A DNA stretch of 64,000 nt from contig JANCIK010000003.1 of the NCBI GenBank assembly GCA_028532985.1, forward strand, positions 3,544,001-3,608,000, written 5' to 3'. Positions within the stretch are counted from its first letter, which is position 1, and each line of letters starts with the position of its first letter. The translations under genes and the position numbers were made by a program. Positions 1 through 11,772 of the stretch are shown here, piece after piece. Below the pieces are notes generated by a model that worked only from the letters and a program-made list of their open reading frames with translations, was not told where the DNA came from and searched no databases. The DNA is from Stropharia rugosoannulata. Lineage: Eukaryota; Basidiomycota; Agaricomycetes; Agaricales; Strophariaceae.

Positions 1-15
1 TAAACAAGATGGTAC

Positions 16-339
16 GTGAGACCTCATCGCCGCGAAGAACATTCATTATCTTACTTCTACTGGGATTATCGTCAAATCATCGTTGATGTTAGCGCAGCTA
101 ATCCCTTTCCTGCACCGATCTGTGTAACAGACTACATCGGCATGAAATCACCAAACCGCGGTCTTCCGTCATTGGCACGCCGCGTTGCTACATTAACGCC
201 CCAAGAAGACAGGGTGGAAGAAGCGTTTAGTTTCAATCGCAATCAGTCGTTTATCGAGGCGTTTTATCTTGCAAAACCCATTGATGGACATTTAAATCGT
301 AAGCCATCGATTTTGTTAAGGCAGTTTATTCTTGCTTGA
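16..339 (+). CDS. possible 3'-terminal exon of an unrecognised gene
   Basis: An open frame of about 107 codons ends with TGA at 339 and has no ATG near its left end; the frame is already closed by a stop at base 1. The translation has normal-looking composition (a YFYWDYRQ stretch, then basic and hydrophobic segments) but I recognise no family. It could be the last exon of a gene starting left of the window or a chance open frame. No neighbour informs its role. Confidence 0.2.
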   Translation: MRPHRREEHSLSYFYWDYRQIIVDVSAANPFPAPICVTDYIGMKSPNRGLPSLARRVATLTPQEDRVEEAFSFNRNQSFIEAFYLAKPIDGHLNRKPSILLRQFILA

Positions 340-541
340 GATCCGCATATGTTGTAATAGGAGACCAAGTTCTGAATATTTTTACTGAGTGTTCCACCAT
401 ATCCCATCATCATCTTACCCAAATATTGTAAGCATCATTCCTATGTTTAGTTCTAAAAAGTGACTGATATTCACTTATACAAGTCAACTGGTTGATTTCT
501 GCGGTCGGCATGCTTTAGATGTTCAGGAGTTTTGTCTGGGA

Positions 542-2198
542 ATGCATATCCTCGAGGCTTGCAACTTCAGGGAACCTCTTACCCTCCCGCCCACCATACC
601 TGCTGATATACAGCATCAACTGAACCATCTCCATTCATTAGCAACGGCCAGAAACAGCGACCCTCTACCGCCACCTTTTTCCTCGATTGAGAGGTTTGAT
701 AATGCTGCCAGACCAGAACGGGTAGTCTCATCCAGTCCTCGATACACTAGTGACGACGATGATGGTTGGAGCCAAACAGATAGCATGGCAGCATCGTCGG
801 CCCGATGGAGCAAATTTCCTGGATCTTCATATTCTGACAGCTGCAAGAGCACCCATCCGGCCACATTCCCCGATCAGAAGTCATGGAATCACAAGTACAA
901 CTCCGATGCTTTGCGCATGCGGGGGGATGTCCCAGCAGGCAATCAGTACTTCATGGAAGAAATTAACTCACTCAGAGCACAGTTGCAGGACTTGAAGCAG
1001 CGTGTTTCAGTGGATATGCCGTCTCATCTCCCACACGATGCTACTGAGGTACACCTTACTTCTGCATTAGGGAAAATGACAATGCAATACGAAGCTTCGC
1101 AGGCACTACTTTCTCGCTCTCTGATTAATATCAAGGCAGTTGAGAAGGAAAAGACAACTCTATCCGACATTGTCGATAAGCAGGGTCAGGAGATTGCGAA
1201 GTTAAAGGCAGACCTGGAACAGGCAAACATAAACGCTGACAAATATGGTACATCATCCAATGCTGGCTCCCCGGATATGCGCGTTTTATTCTTGCGCGCC
1301 TCTTTGAGGAAATCTCAGGACGAAGTTGTACGAGTTAGAGCAGAGATCGCAAGACTGCTATCCCTCATCGCTATTCGAGAAGACTCATTCCGAAAAGTGC
1401 CTGTTTCTCCGATACCGATAGTAGGACACACGCGGAAGGCGCCCTTACAGCCCAGTGATAGTATTACCCTAGAAGCACTTGCACTGAAAATGGACGAGGT
1501 GCATCAATTAGTGATGAAAGCTCTGATATTTCATGCACCCAGCATAAAATCTGAAAATGCCGTCGAGAAGATCAAGTCAAAACGTCCGGAGTACGAGAGG
1601 TCTGTTATGTCTGACAACTTTGATTCCTTGGCCGCCCAGCCTGGATTGCGAAGCAAAGGTCAAGTTGACGGAAGCATAGCTGATACGAATCCCGACGCCC
1701 ATACTGAGGTCTTTTTTTTCGCATCTAATAGATCATACGCTAACGTCACCCCAAACCATGTAGAATCGTGCCACATCGGATGTAGAAGAGCAAGCATTTC
1801 TAACCCCGCCAGAAAGTCCACAGTCATGCTATCACGATTTTCCTGACTTCCCACAAGCGGCATCTACATTCAAAACTCTTCGAAAGTCTAAGTCATTAGC
1901 AGACGCATTTTCGACATCCCTACTTGAAAGTGACACCGTACCGTTATACATCGCAAAGAAACGTCACGACAACCCGTCACCGGTACTTACAGAGCTCCCA
2001 ACAGTTGCAGACCAGTTAGGAGGTGAAATTCTATGCGAGCTAACTGGTCGAAATAAATATCCGGGAGCAGAAAAAGCCCCCAAGAAGGATTCACATGCGG
2101 ATGATGGCTCCGAGTGGCTTCTCGCTCTCATAGACGATTATATCATGGAGTGCGGGGCCAGTGCAAGCGTCTGCGCTTCAGGTGGGCGTCTTCCATAG
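542..2198 (+). CDS. hypothetical coiled-coil protein, two exons
   Basis: Exon 1 is 542-1708 and exon 2 is 1764-2198, joined in phase 0 over a 55-bp intron with a CTAAC branch-like site and a TAG acceptor. The donor reads GTCTTT, a poor match to consensus, so this junction is inferred. The joined product is about 533 aa. The N-terminal ~130 residues are Ser/Pro-rich. Residues ~140-280 are rich in Leu, Glu, Lys and Gln with heptad-like spacing and should form coiled coil. The C-terminal part is acidic and Ser/Pro-rich with a TPPESPQ segment. No enzymatic motif, signal peptide or membrane segment is visible. It may be a cytoskeletal or scaffold protein; I do not recognise the family. Reading only the first frame would stop at 1846 and lose the C-terminus. 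Confidence 0.55.
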
Positions 2199-2531
2199 CG
2201 TTACTCTGATCGCCAGCCGATGTGTCGAGAGGACATCTAATCAATACGAAGAGGATCGTCACGATGAGAAGTTGTTCTCATTACGATAAATACACGGATA
2301 AGTTGGGCAACTCTGTATTTTCCACATAAGAGAACGCAATAATTTGATTTTAAGGTAAACGAGCTATATTATGGGATATTTCAAGAAATAAAAGGAATTG
2401 TCTCTAAAGTCCGATGTAAGTAGTAATACCTATTCAAATGCACCTTCTACCGTGACAGTGTTAGATAGTCCACGATGACATAGCTGTAGTCCAGCTATTG
2501 CAAAACGTACAAACCCTGGATTAGCTGCAAG
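2199..2531. other. intergenic, AT-rich
   Basis: Region between the stop of the coiled-coil gene and the convergent end of the minus-strand gene at 2532. No open frame with coding character was seen; it probably holds both 3' untranslated regions. Confidence 0.5.
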
Positions 2532-3268
2532 TTAGGACTTCCCAGCGTAAGGGGGAGGGTCAACGGAGGCTGATGGAAGCCTATTACTTAGTGGTCAATC
2601 AACTTCAAAATCATTGTACAGAAACTCACTGAAGAAATGCTCCCACTTGATCCGGCGCGGTAAATGAAAATGGGGACGAATTCGTATTTTTGCTGTAGTT
2701 GTTTCCATGGAACTCGGTGTGCCCATCAAACTCCTGAGATGCACCCGGGCCATAGTTCTCAAAGCATGACGTCTTGTGAAAAACGGCCTTTCCAGTGAAT
2801 CGCTGCGTAGCCTGTGCGCGGAAGCCGTTCTGCAGATCTGCCGACTGTGTAGACCCCGACGCGCCATTACTTGGTAAAAAGGTCGCGACGTAACAAATTA
2901 GACTTCATCATAGCATATCTTTTCGACACTCACTCTTGTGTCAAAGACGCCGGGGCGGCTTCTGACCCAGTAAGTTGAACCTCAGTGCCGCCTTGTCTGA
3001 AGGTGACATGATCGTGAAAATGAGATTCCCCGGAGAGTTCTACAGCTCCGGGAGTGTCACTTTCGGATAGAACTTGACGATGGAAATGTGTTTCCCCGCG
3101 AAAAGACTGCTTGACAATGTTTGGCGGAGGCTGGGACTCTACTGTGGATGAAGCGGAGGTTAGCGTTCCTGGCGAAACAGTGCGAGCCGGTGTGGAGGCT
3201 CCATATGGAGGGTACTCACCTGGCGCCGAAGGGACCCAGTACCAGGGGAGGGACGAATTGTTTCCCAT
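2532..3268 (-). CDS. FHG-module repeat protein A (207 aa, three exons)
   Basis: Exons 3268-2934, 2869-2630 and 2580-2532 join in frame over introns of 64 and 49 bp, with GTGAGT donors and CTAA branch-like sites. The product has four copies of a short module, each centred on a Gly followed by a Phe-His pair: FRGETHFHRQV, LSGESHFHDHV, FTGKAVFHKTS and FDGHTEFHGNN. The first three are separated by Ser/Gly/Gln-rich linkers. The N-terminus is Pro/Tyr/Ser-rich (PSAPGEYPPYG) and the C-terminus is again Pro-rich (DPPPYAG). There is no signal peptide or membrane segment. If the second intron is retained, the protein ends at 2626 with 192 aa. It is one of three loci in this window with the module. The function is unknown; alternating polar residues around the module suggest short beta strands. 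Confidence 0.6.
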
Positions 3269-5538
3269 AATGTTATCTGATGTAGGCAGCGATGAGAAGT
3301 GCGTCTAGTTTGATTTCCCCACCTTTATATTCCTCTCCTTACACAGCGTCTGACGGCCCGTGCGTACAGGGTGTGATAAAAACTTTTCTTCTACGTGGGT
3401 TCGATGAGCACATAATAAGGCATCCATGTAGTGCTGTGCATACAAGGTCGTTAATCACTGCTTTGGGCTGTCTGGCTCACGATTATATTTTTGGAAGATA
3501 ATTTGGTGGTCAATCGATCAAAGTAACTGATACTTCCGCGTAAAGCTCTCTTGACTCTCCACATGACTCTGTGCGTAGGTAAGAATTATTTCGTAGTAAC
3601 ATAATTCTCTTAAGTCATGGCATGGCGTTTCAAGTTATTGTCTCGACGCGTGTTCTAGCTTGAACTTAAAGATTGCGGCGTGTAATCATCACGCCGGTGT
3701 GTCCCAGCCCTACAATTGAGTTTCAGTACATCGCTTCAGCTTTATTTTGTATCTGCTATACTTTCATACTTAGTAACCAAGGGCTCCGGCACGCAAGACC
3801 TCTTTTACCCACCAGGTATATGGTATGATATAATTCAAAGCTGAGACTATTTTTAGTTTCTTTTCTCATATCACATTGTACATCCTCAGGTGTATTCACT
3901 CATTTGAGTATACTTATGGGGATGTAGTATAGTTCATCTTATCCGACGTGTGCGCGTCACCAAATACAGCTATTATCCTTGTTTTCGATAAACTTGGCGA
4001 TGAATTGTATCATAAGTTCAAGTTGTTATTTCTCCCGGTCATCGCTAGTAGGCGCTTATCTTTTTTTGTGTACATACATATGTACTCAATGGAACTGTGG
4101 ACATGGCCTTAATGGCAGAAACATGACCGCTGAAGATAAACATCGGTGATATGCAATGTAGTACCGCTCGTTCAGTATGACACCGCCGGCAGGTTCCGCT
4201 ATGATCTGTTTAAAAGGAGTAATTAGTATTATGTAATATTTTGATCTTGAAGTTGAACATGTCGTCTTCCATGTAAATTTTTTTAGGCTTCTCATCGCCT
4301 TCCCTCATCCGCCCTTTGTCAATTCCTCAACGACCAGCCGCACGATTTCTTACTGGCTCTTCCGATACCTTGAAACCTCTGCACAGCTGCCATCACTACC
4401 AGAACATAGCATCTCCCGGTCTTCATGGCTTCATAAAATTACGTCTGTCATTTTACATTACTACTCGGCTGTCAGGGAGCTATGAGATGCAGGTCCGGAC
4501 TGCCACATAGAATACATAGCTCGGCTCGCACAAACCTTCGCAGGCCGACTCCGCACTCGGCTTGGAGCCGTTACGATTGGCCGTGCCTTGACTTCTGGGG
4601 ACCAGGGTCCCGCTCAGTTCCTTACGAGATCAGGGTGGCATTCTGTAGCACACTATCCCACAATCGACGCCATCGAAATGAAAGCTCTCACAGCGGAGCA
4701 GTCTTGCAGAAAGTCTTTGCTAAGTCTTTAAGCACTTGACGGACGAGGCGAGATGTCTGCTGCGAGATCGCTTTTTCTAGTACCTCTGGTATCGACGTGT
4801 ATCTGGACGATTGAGGCCAAGCCACGTGGATGCACTCACTCAGACCTCGGGATTTGGGTTTTGTGTAAGGTTGACCGGAGCGGGGCAATTTCAGAACTGG
4901 CACAGCGCTGAGCGAACCATCTCCGTTCTATCCTGATTTATCATCTGAAACTGGCCCATTTTATCGCGATGGCTTTCGCAAATTGCAAGTGGCTCAAGTG
5001 TGCTCAATAGCTCTGTACTAAATTATGTACTGTACATGCCGCCGATGCCGGTCCATGCTCATATGTCCTTTGCGCTTGTGAAACGCAAAGGTGGCTTGAA
5101 CATGACAGCCGCAGGCTGGTTCCTCCCTACTTTCTTTGCGAGTCACTCGCTACTCGTGGCACGTCTTAAGATGATCAACTGGTAGCGCCGATTATCTTCT
5201 TTCTGGTTTGTGTCACAAGTTAACGTATTGACATCATACATGCTTGACCATCGGACTCTTCTCGTCGATCCAATGTTTGATTCCTTCATGATGCTCCCTT
5301 TTCTTTATGCGAGAAGCCGTTCCTCGGCCCAGCATGTCAGTGCCCATACACGAAAGTCCCATATCAATTGATCAAGAATCGTATGTCCATAGTAATTATC
5401 CGAGTAATGATACTCTATCGTAGAAGTAGATGGAAACAAGCGAAGTCCCCACACAAGGTAGGCTAGTAATGTCCCTTTCTGTAATATGTAATATAAGTAC
5501 TTTAGTGCTAATCTGTAGAGTACAGTACGTCATCGACC
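3269..5538. other. intergenic region, no supported gene
   Basis: About 2.3 kb of AT-rich sequence upstream of repeat protein A and downstream of repeat protein B. Only short open frames without splice-compatible partners or recognisable motifs were seen. It should contain the promoter of protein A near 3270-3500. Confidence 0.5.
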
Positions 5539-6903
5539 TCAGCGCCGCCTCTGGAAGTGATCAATCTGTGCCTTTAATGCTGCTATTGCAACTGGGTGCG
5601 TGGCCTGTTGAAGTGTTGATGTAAGCTGCTCGATCCTTCTTGCATTGTCAAACCGAATGACTAGAGAATTTTTTCAAATGGATGATTAAGCATACGAAGA
5701 GCATAACTTACACTCGTCCCGAGAAACAGGGGCGTCTTGATTGGTGTTGAAGCTGTTGACGTTGTCGTTGTAAGATTGACTAGCATTGTGGAGTGTTACG
5801 GGTCCATGGAATGTGGTATCCCCCTCAATGTTCTGGACTACACTGCTTTCGCCGCTGTTGATATTGATGTCTGTGACCATGTCTCCGGAAGTGGTCTGGG
5901 GGGAGGCGACAGCTTGAGTAGCGTCCTCAGGGCTATCCAAGTATGACGATGAACACAGAAGTAATCCTTCGATATTAATCGTTGACACTCACCTACGCGA
6001 GCTATATGAAAAGCTGCCATCGGGGTTCTGGGTGACAGATATATCCCTACTATCCACATTCGCTTCGCTGTTCCAGCTGTTCTTATTGTTGTTGAACGAG
6101 TTCGTCATCTGTAGCGAATGAACGTGTTCCTTGAAATGAACTTCGTTGGTGAAGTCTTGTATCACATTTCCGTCATTGCCAGAGCCAGTTGAAGGTCCTA
6201 AGGTTAATCATATCAGTTACTTATATGTATAGACTTGAGCAAATTGACCTACCTCTTCCTTTAACAGACGAGTAACCACTGCTAAAGCTGTTTGTGTTGT
6301 TCTGGAGTGACTGAGCGGTATTCTGGTACACTACGGCGCCGTTATAGTGCCTGTTACCCTCAATATTCTGGACCACGGCATCGCCAGTAGTCACACTGAT
6401 TTCTGGCTCGCCAGGGGCTGCCCTAATTTACAGGCGCAATCAGTTGCAGGGCACGGCGTGTAAGAAGGTGATAGGCTTGACTTACCTCGGCGACGCAGAA
6501 GGCGGGTTTCCAGAGGGTCTACGAGTGTTTGCAGTAATAGTCCTACTTTGTACGTTGGTACCTATGTTCCAACTGTTCTTGTTGTTGTTAAAGCTAGCTG
6601 TGGTGTTGATGGCCGTAACTGGGCGCATGAAGACTGTGGTGCCTTGGAACTCCTGTTTGACCGTACCGATGGGAACAGCCTGACCTCCACATCCCATCGG
6701 GGCTGCTATCGATTCGGCGAATCATTAGAGCACGAACCTTTCGAGGAACGCAACGCGTAGGACTTACCTGTGTTGTGTGAAGCTCTGCTTTGAAGGGTTG
6801 ACCCTCTGTCCTGAGCCGTATGTCCAGAAGTGCCGGCACTCTGGTGTGTATTTGACTTGGTCTTCGAGAAGAACATTGAGAACGGGTTGTACGTCAAAAC
6901 CAT
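5539..6903 (-). CDS. FHG-module repeat protein B (357 aa, six exons)
   Basis: Six exons (6903-6768, 6705-6486, 6422-6253, 6197-5993, 5932-5712, 5660-5539) join in frame to 1,074 nt. All five introns are 51-63 bp with GTRRGT-type donors and TAG acceptors. After a short N-terminus (NPFSMFFSKTKS, then Ser/Thr/Gln-rich) come four modules in alternating types. Modules 1 and 3 share a core like SFNNNKNSWN followed by NV-[QD]-SR. Modules 2 and 4 share VVQNIEG, then G-x-V and an Asn/Gln tract ending NSF. Module 4 contains GDTTFHGPVTLHN. The last exon adds a charged amphipathic helix that starts RRIEQL and ends in three arginines. No catalytic motif is visible. Each module sits largely within its own exon, which suggests growth by exon duplication. 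The Asn-rich, beta-prone repeats could self-assemble, but this is inference. Confidence 0.75.
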
Positions 6904-9034
6904 GGTCGATAGCGAGGATAATAACTGTTACGACGGATGAGATGAATGAGATTCGTGCTTATGGCTAGCTTTTTTGAACACTACTGCACCTTTTTAAACA
7001 TCCATCTCTCCACTACGCCGCCTCCATCTCTGCCGAAATTTAACCATGGTCTTGTATTGAGACTTGCTTTGTACAATAGCGTTTCTGTGGACAAGGTACC
7101 GTGCGCAGGTCGGTAACCATGTTTTCTGAACGTAAAGGCGGAATATGAAGAACCTGTCAAAATTCAAGCTGACTGCTCTGTTTTTGTCGCGCAATTCCGA
7201 AGAAGAAGACTTACCACCTGTGCACACAGACGGGGAAGAGGACAGCCGTCGTGATGGGAATGGATCAGCTATTGTTCTCTAGTTGGCTACTCCCCCAAAG
7301 TCTGATGAGATCTAAGCTATAGCTTTGTTCGAAAAGTGCGTATGTATAGAATTTGCGGGACATGTGACAGGCGAGCGAGGATGGAGCAGGCAGGGCGTCG
7401 TACATTAAAAGGGAGCATTCCCTGGGCTGCCACATCTTCACGGCACGGACTGAACTGTCCTAAGTTTATACTTGGTTGATACTACGTTCGACCATCTCGA
7501 GATAAACTTACGTAATTCGTGAGACCTCTGTATAAATAAGTGTGAAATCTGGTGAGACGGTACAATGACCAATCAAAGTCCAAAAAGCTATTGCGCCATA
7601 ATTTTGCTTTGGGTTCCTGCTATGAGTTAGCTTTGAAGTTGACATAGTTTTGTTGAACATTCAATTGAGGTACATTGTTTGCACGTTCACATATGGAGAT
7701 ATGGTGTTGAAGCGGTATATTTGGTCTTTCCTTTTTCGGTCCTTTTTTCTACATTCGGCAATGCTTTTGTTGGCAATCACCTTGACAACTTCAAGGGCGC
7801 CAAACAAGTCTGACCAACAGGCCCCGTCTTTCTCTCCAGGCCGTAAATTAAACTTGGACTAGAGGGTAAATACCAGTTTACAAAGCTACATCGCCCTGTT
7901 ATCCGTAGCGTACAGCAGGATCCAAAACTCCCATAATCAGGGCATAGCCTACATTATTGAGTTTCTTTTGTACAACACTTCGAATTTGCATGTACTATGT
8001 AGGCACCTACCTTGCGCTATGTTTCTTGCACCAGAAAATCATGCATAATGTTTAGCCTAGTTTTTAGAGTAACAACAGACTGACTAGTAGTAACACACTG
8101 CTTATGCCAAGGACATTGTTACGGGCAAGGCTAAGTTCGAACACGCGCCGAGCGTTCACACGACGAGGAACAGGAACTCAAGGGGAAAATGCACGTTAAT
8201 TCGACAAAAGACCTAGCTACGAGAATGTCCTACATATTTATCTAAGTCAGATGTATGTATGAGGGACAAAGGGCAGGTAACAAAGGAGGCAGAATGGGAG
8301 AGTAAGAGCAGTAAATGAATGTTAAGAAAAAGGTGACAAGGAAACAAACAAAGAGTCATGACCTTAACCGTGACAATTATGTCTACAAGTGTAACAATGG
8401 TACGAGTACACCAGCGAAAGACCCTTATGCGGGTAACAGAGGTCGATGAATACCTAGAACTTTATGTATTTTCTTAGTAACCTCGACATCCAGTGTTCCC
8501 TTACGCCTTCCTAACAGCCAATTTGAAATACGGTCACCAAAGTACTTCGTCCATAAGACACGATCAGGCTACACAGATGAGTCAGTAACCGAGTAAAATG
8601 GCAGGCCTAAGCTCGTACCACATCCTCGTTCCCCGTCTTCCTCTCCAGGGTGACGATACCTATTATAGCTCATGAGAAGGCATCCTCATCATATAATACG
8701 CACTAACCATTGACATGCACGACATTGAAGTTGGAAAAGACTCTAATTAGAAAGTCCAAAAAATCCGAATGTGTCAGGGGAGTCTAATGATATATTAGCG
8801 TGGGCGCAGGTTTATAAAATTGTGGAACACACTTTGCTCAGCTCAGAGAACCAGTCAGTGTCGTTAACGATCCCAACGGATGCTTCTGGATGCTAGAAAG
8901 ATAACATTTACTTTAATCAGAGGCCGAGACAATACGAAATCCGCCAACCATAAGAAGCATCACATGCAATATGGAACTGGATGGATAGAACGAATACTAA
9001 AGAAGTGGGAAATGAGAACGCCGAACACTAGAAA
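6904..9034. other. intergenic region with one half of a diverged repeat pair
   Basis: About 2.1 kb without a supported gene. It includes the likely promoter of repeat protein B. A stretch at about 7695-7845 resembles 12,912-13,060: the 20-mer starting ATATGGTGTTGAAG at 7699 recurs exactly at 12,916. Nothing else was recognised. Confidence 0.45.
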
Positions 9035-10220
9035 TCATTTAACCAGGTGAGATAACGATACCTCTTCAGAGTCAATTGGAGCTTTGTTCCTGGAACGCTT
9101 GGTCCACTGCAAAATGCTTCGAAGACTAGCTGACATTGGTGATGATAATACTCTATAGTGAGGTATATACTCTGGTTGCACATAAGCGATAGTTTGTGAC
9201 CAATGCCGTGGACCCAAAGATATCGCCAATAAGCGCAAAAATATTGCCCCGGATTGCCCTTCAGTCTTTGCTTGGTGCGTGTATTTAACAATGAAGTTTT
9301 TGTCTCGCTGCCAGGGCGTCTTCTCTTGACCCTCAACATACTTGAAAGCAGTATGCACCTTCATACCCTGATCAGGAACCGGAAAAACAGCTGTAGACCA
9401 GCAGCGCGCGCGATCGACCCCGGTAACAATGTATAGAGCGGTATTCGGGACGGAAAAAAGGGAGTCTTGGTCAACACTACCATTCAAATACTGATACCAC
9501 GCTGAAGCGTGCTCTTTGACGAACAAATTTATTCTTGACGGATTGACAATGTTCTCTCGTGTAGCGCCTTCAGGAAGGACGACGACGGCGCCCCGCTGCT
9601 CTGACGTGTCAAATTCAACATGGCTTATATAGATTAGAAATGTATAATACGGTTGATGTGGGTATGTCTACTTACAGAGGTGAGGTTGATTTCGTTGAAA
9701 CATGTATACCATTACTTGCGAGCACTGTGCCAGGCGTAAAGTGGTTTTCTGTGATACTATACTCCGTCGAAGACAAAGATGTAGCCGGAAAGTCCTTTAG
9801 GAAGTTTTGAGGCAATTCTCGAGCGAAGGAGCCAGCATCTACGGGTCGAAAGATATTGAAAAGACACTCAAACCCCCCTTCTTTATCAATATATCCAATA
9901 TCTCCCAGAGTTGCACCGAGTCCTGCATACTCCATGTCTCGGACCCTAGAACCCTGCGGTGCATAGCAGCTGTAGCCGTTGCGCAAAGGCATGAGCGAAT
10001 GATTGTATGTCCATGTAGGAGGTGCCGCAGAGAGAGATGCGCAGTACAAGGGGAAGGCAGTATCGGCATTTGCTCCTCTGTAAGGGCCTTGAATGGAGCC
10101 TACCACGTCGTTCAAGAAATGATTCATACTTCTATTCACAAGCAGCTTACTGTGCCTAGAGCGCCTCCCGTCTGACGTTGAAAGTGAGTCCGTTTCATCT
10201 GGGTCTAGCTGCAAAGACAT
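9035..10220 (-). CDS. agaricomycete GDIGY-type protein, copy 1 (377 aa)
   Basis: Exon 1 (10220-9676) and exon 2 (9623-9035) join in phase over a 52-bp intron with a TTCTAATC branch-like site. The first ATG of the frame at 10220 is taken as the start. The protein has a core GDIGYIDKEGGFECLFNIF, a stretch GAVVVLPEGATRENI, then a segment with HASAWYQYLNG and LYIVTGVDRARCWSTA. This order (GD-x-G segment, 'LPEGA' segment, 'WY-x-Y' segment, 'TG-D-A-x-x-W' segment) is one I know from many uncharacterised mushroom proteins, from memory of the family and not from a search. No signal peptide or membrane helix is seen. It is divergent to copy 2 at 11,773-12,785. The C-terminus is unusually short and could continue through another intron. 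Confidence 0.6.
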
Positions 10221-10879
10221 ATCAGAGATTGAGGATATGCACACGTCTTGTGCAGCGAAGTGCGAGAAGGTGAGGTCAAACAGAGGGATGTCTACAGGCG
10301 TAAAGCTGTGATGAGCCTATTGTGGTGGAAAATGTACAAGCGCAACTTGTCAATGACTTGACATTGATCGTTCTATTTTTTGCTTGGTCCTTTGTTTTCA
10401 TTGTTCTATAAGGTGCTAACTCCTAATATAGACCTGCTTATTCCCAGCACCCGTAGTCACCGTCGAAACTTTGCGCCGCTAGAAACCTAATGTCGCTAAA
10501 GTGCACCTTCTTTTCCCGGAGTGATACAGCCCACGTCTCAAAGGATCCCCCTATTTCTCAGTGTCCAACGACGGTCAGACTACTAGTCAGACTGGTAAGT
10601 AAATGCAACATTATGCATATGGAACATCCACTTTGTGACCTATCTTGTTTAGACAACATACCGGGTTGATAGGCCTCAAAGTCGGATATTCGCTCAACAT
10701 GAGCAACATAAATGCTGGTGCAGATGCTTCGAATGGAAGTGAGTCCAAGCTTACGGGCCCAATAGCCAAGGTTGCATTCTCATAGCGAATTGTTTCTAGA
10801 TTCCCAATTGTTCGCGAAGTAATGAAAAAGTAGCTATATCCAACGGTATACTTGTACTGATACAAGACTGTATATATAG
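10221..10879. other. divergent intergenic region between the two GDIGY-type genes
   Basis: Should carry the two divergent promoters. A short frame starting with ATG at 10,699 and a GTGAGT-like site 40 bp later could be a first exon of the plus-strand copy, but no phase-compatible junction to the next exon was found. Confidence 0.35.
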
Positions 10880-11772
10880 CACCGAATCCCGTTTACGGGG
10901 CAATGAAGAACCACAGATAATATTACAATCTGCATCGACCAGTGTTATTCCTACTCCAAGCAGTATTAGTTCGCTGCCTCTACAGGCCGCACATCAGCAA
11001 CCTCAATCCGAAGATATCAGCTCAAATAACAATAACTCAAATAACTATCAAAGTAAAATAAACTCGCCTACAGTAGATATCAATAAAATTGAGGCGAAGA
11101 CCGTCAACTTCATAAGAATTTCTCCAGGAATTCAAGGTATAACCAGTAGGACAGAAGATCAGGCCTGGAGATCTCAGACAGGTAACGTCTAATACTCATC
11201 TAAGTCTACCAGAGTTCGAGCGCTCACCATATTCGTCATAGATCCAATAGACTTTCCTTTCTCTTTGGGGGTATGTCAACGGAACTCTTGCACATTTCAT
11301 TGGTGGTGATTGATCGGCAGGCCCTTGGAATTGGGAGCACTGACTCTCATAGTATGGGAGTTGAAGGTAATGACACATTTTCTCCCAGACTTCCGTGAAT
11401 GACTTAGCATGCAGAACAAGATGTTGGGACATTTAGCCAAAGACAACACCTTGAACCAGTTCGCGAGGATCCTCACGAATACACCAATATTGAAGATCGC
11501 AGCGAAGCCAGTCTACAAACGAGTGAACTTACTACATCATCTCCTGAACCTGGACGGACTGGAAAAGGTGCATATTTTTCCCATAGAAGTATCAAAAGCG
11601 TCAACCTTGGTAAGCCAGGAAGCCGCGGCAAACCAACGATGACTTAATTTACCTACTTTCTAACTTAATTACATTGTAGAAGGATCCAACAATTTGAAGG
11701 AGTCTATATCAGTAGAGGTTCAGTCCCTCAGTGGTTGCATGTCATGCATTGTAGTCTGATTGCATGTTTTAG
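10880..11772 (+). CDS. probable N-terminal exons of GDIGY-type copy 2 (model unresolved)
   Basis: Two stretches read like coding sequence. At 10,880-11,181, after a TATATATAG acceptor and before a GTAACG donor, the frame encodes a Gln/Ser/Asn-rich segment with SSNNNNSNNYQSKINS and then VDINKIEAKTVNF. At 11,408-11,611, between CTTAG and GTAAGC, an acidic Ser/Thr-rich frame with HAEQDVGTFSQRQHLEP is open. It can be joined in phase to a small exon starting at 11,681 and then to the exon at 11,773. The piece between 11,182 and 11,407 could not be resolved into a consistent phase. If correct, copy 2 has an Asn-rich low-complexity N-terminal extension that copy 1 lacks. Confidence 0.35.

Noticed and set aside
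4688..4903. 71-codon minus frame with a helical-looking end (IPEVLEKAISQQ)
   Set aside because: Too short, no partner exons found, and the other strand is open as well.
11196..11432. 78-codon minus frame with KVYWIYDEYGE
   Set aside because: It lies over the probable N-terminal exons of the plus-strand GDIGY gene; no other evidence for a minus-strand gene.
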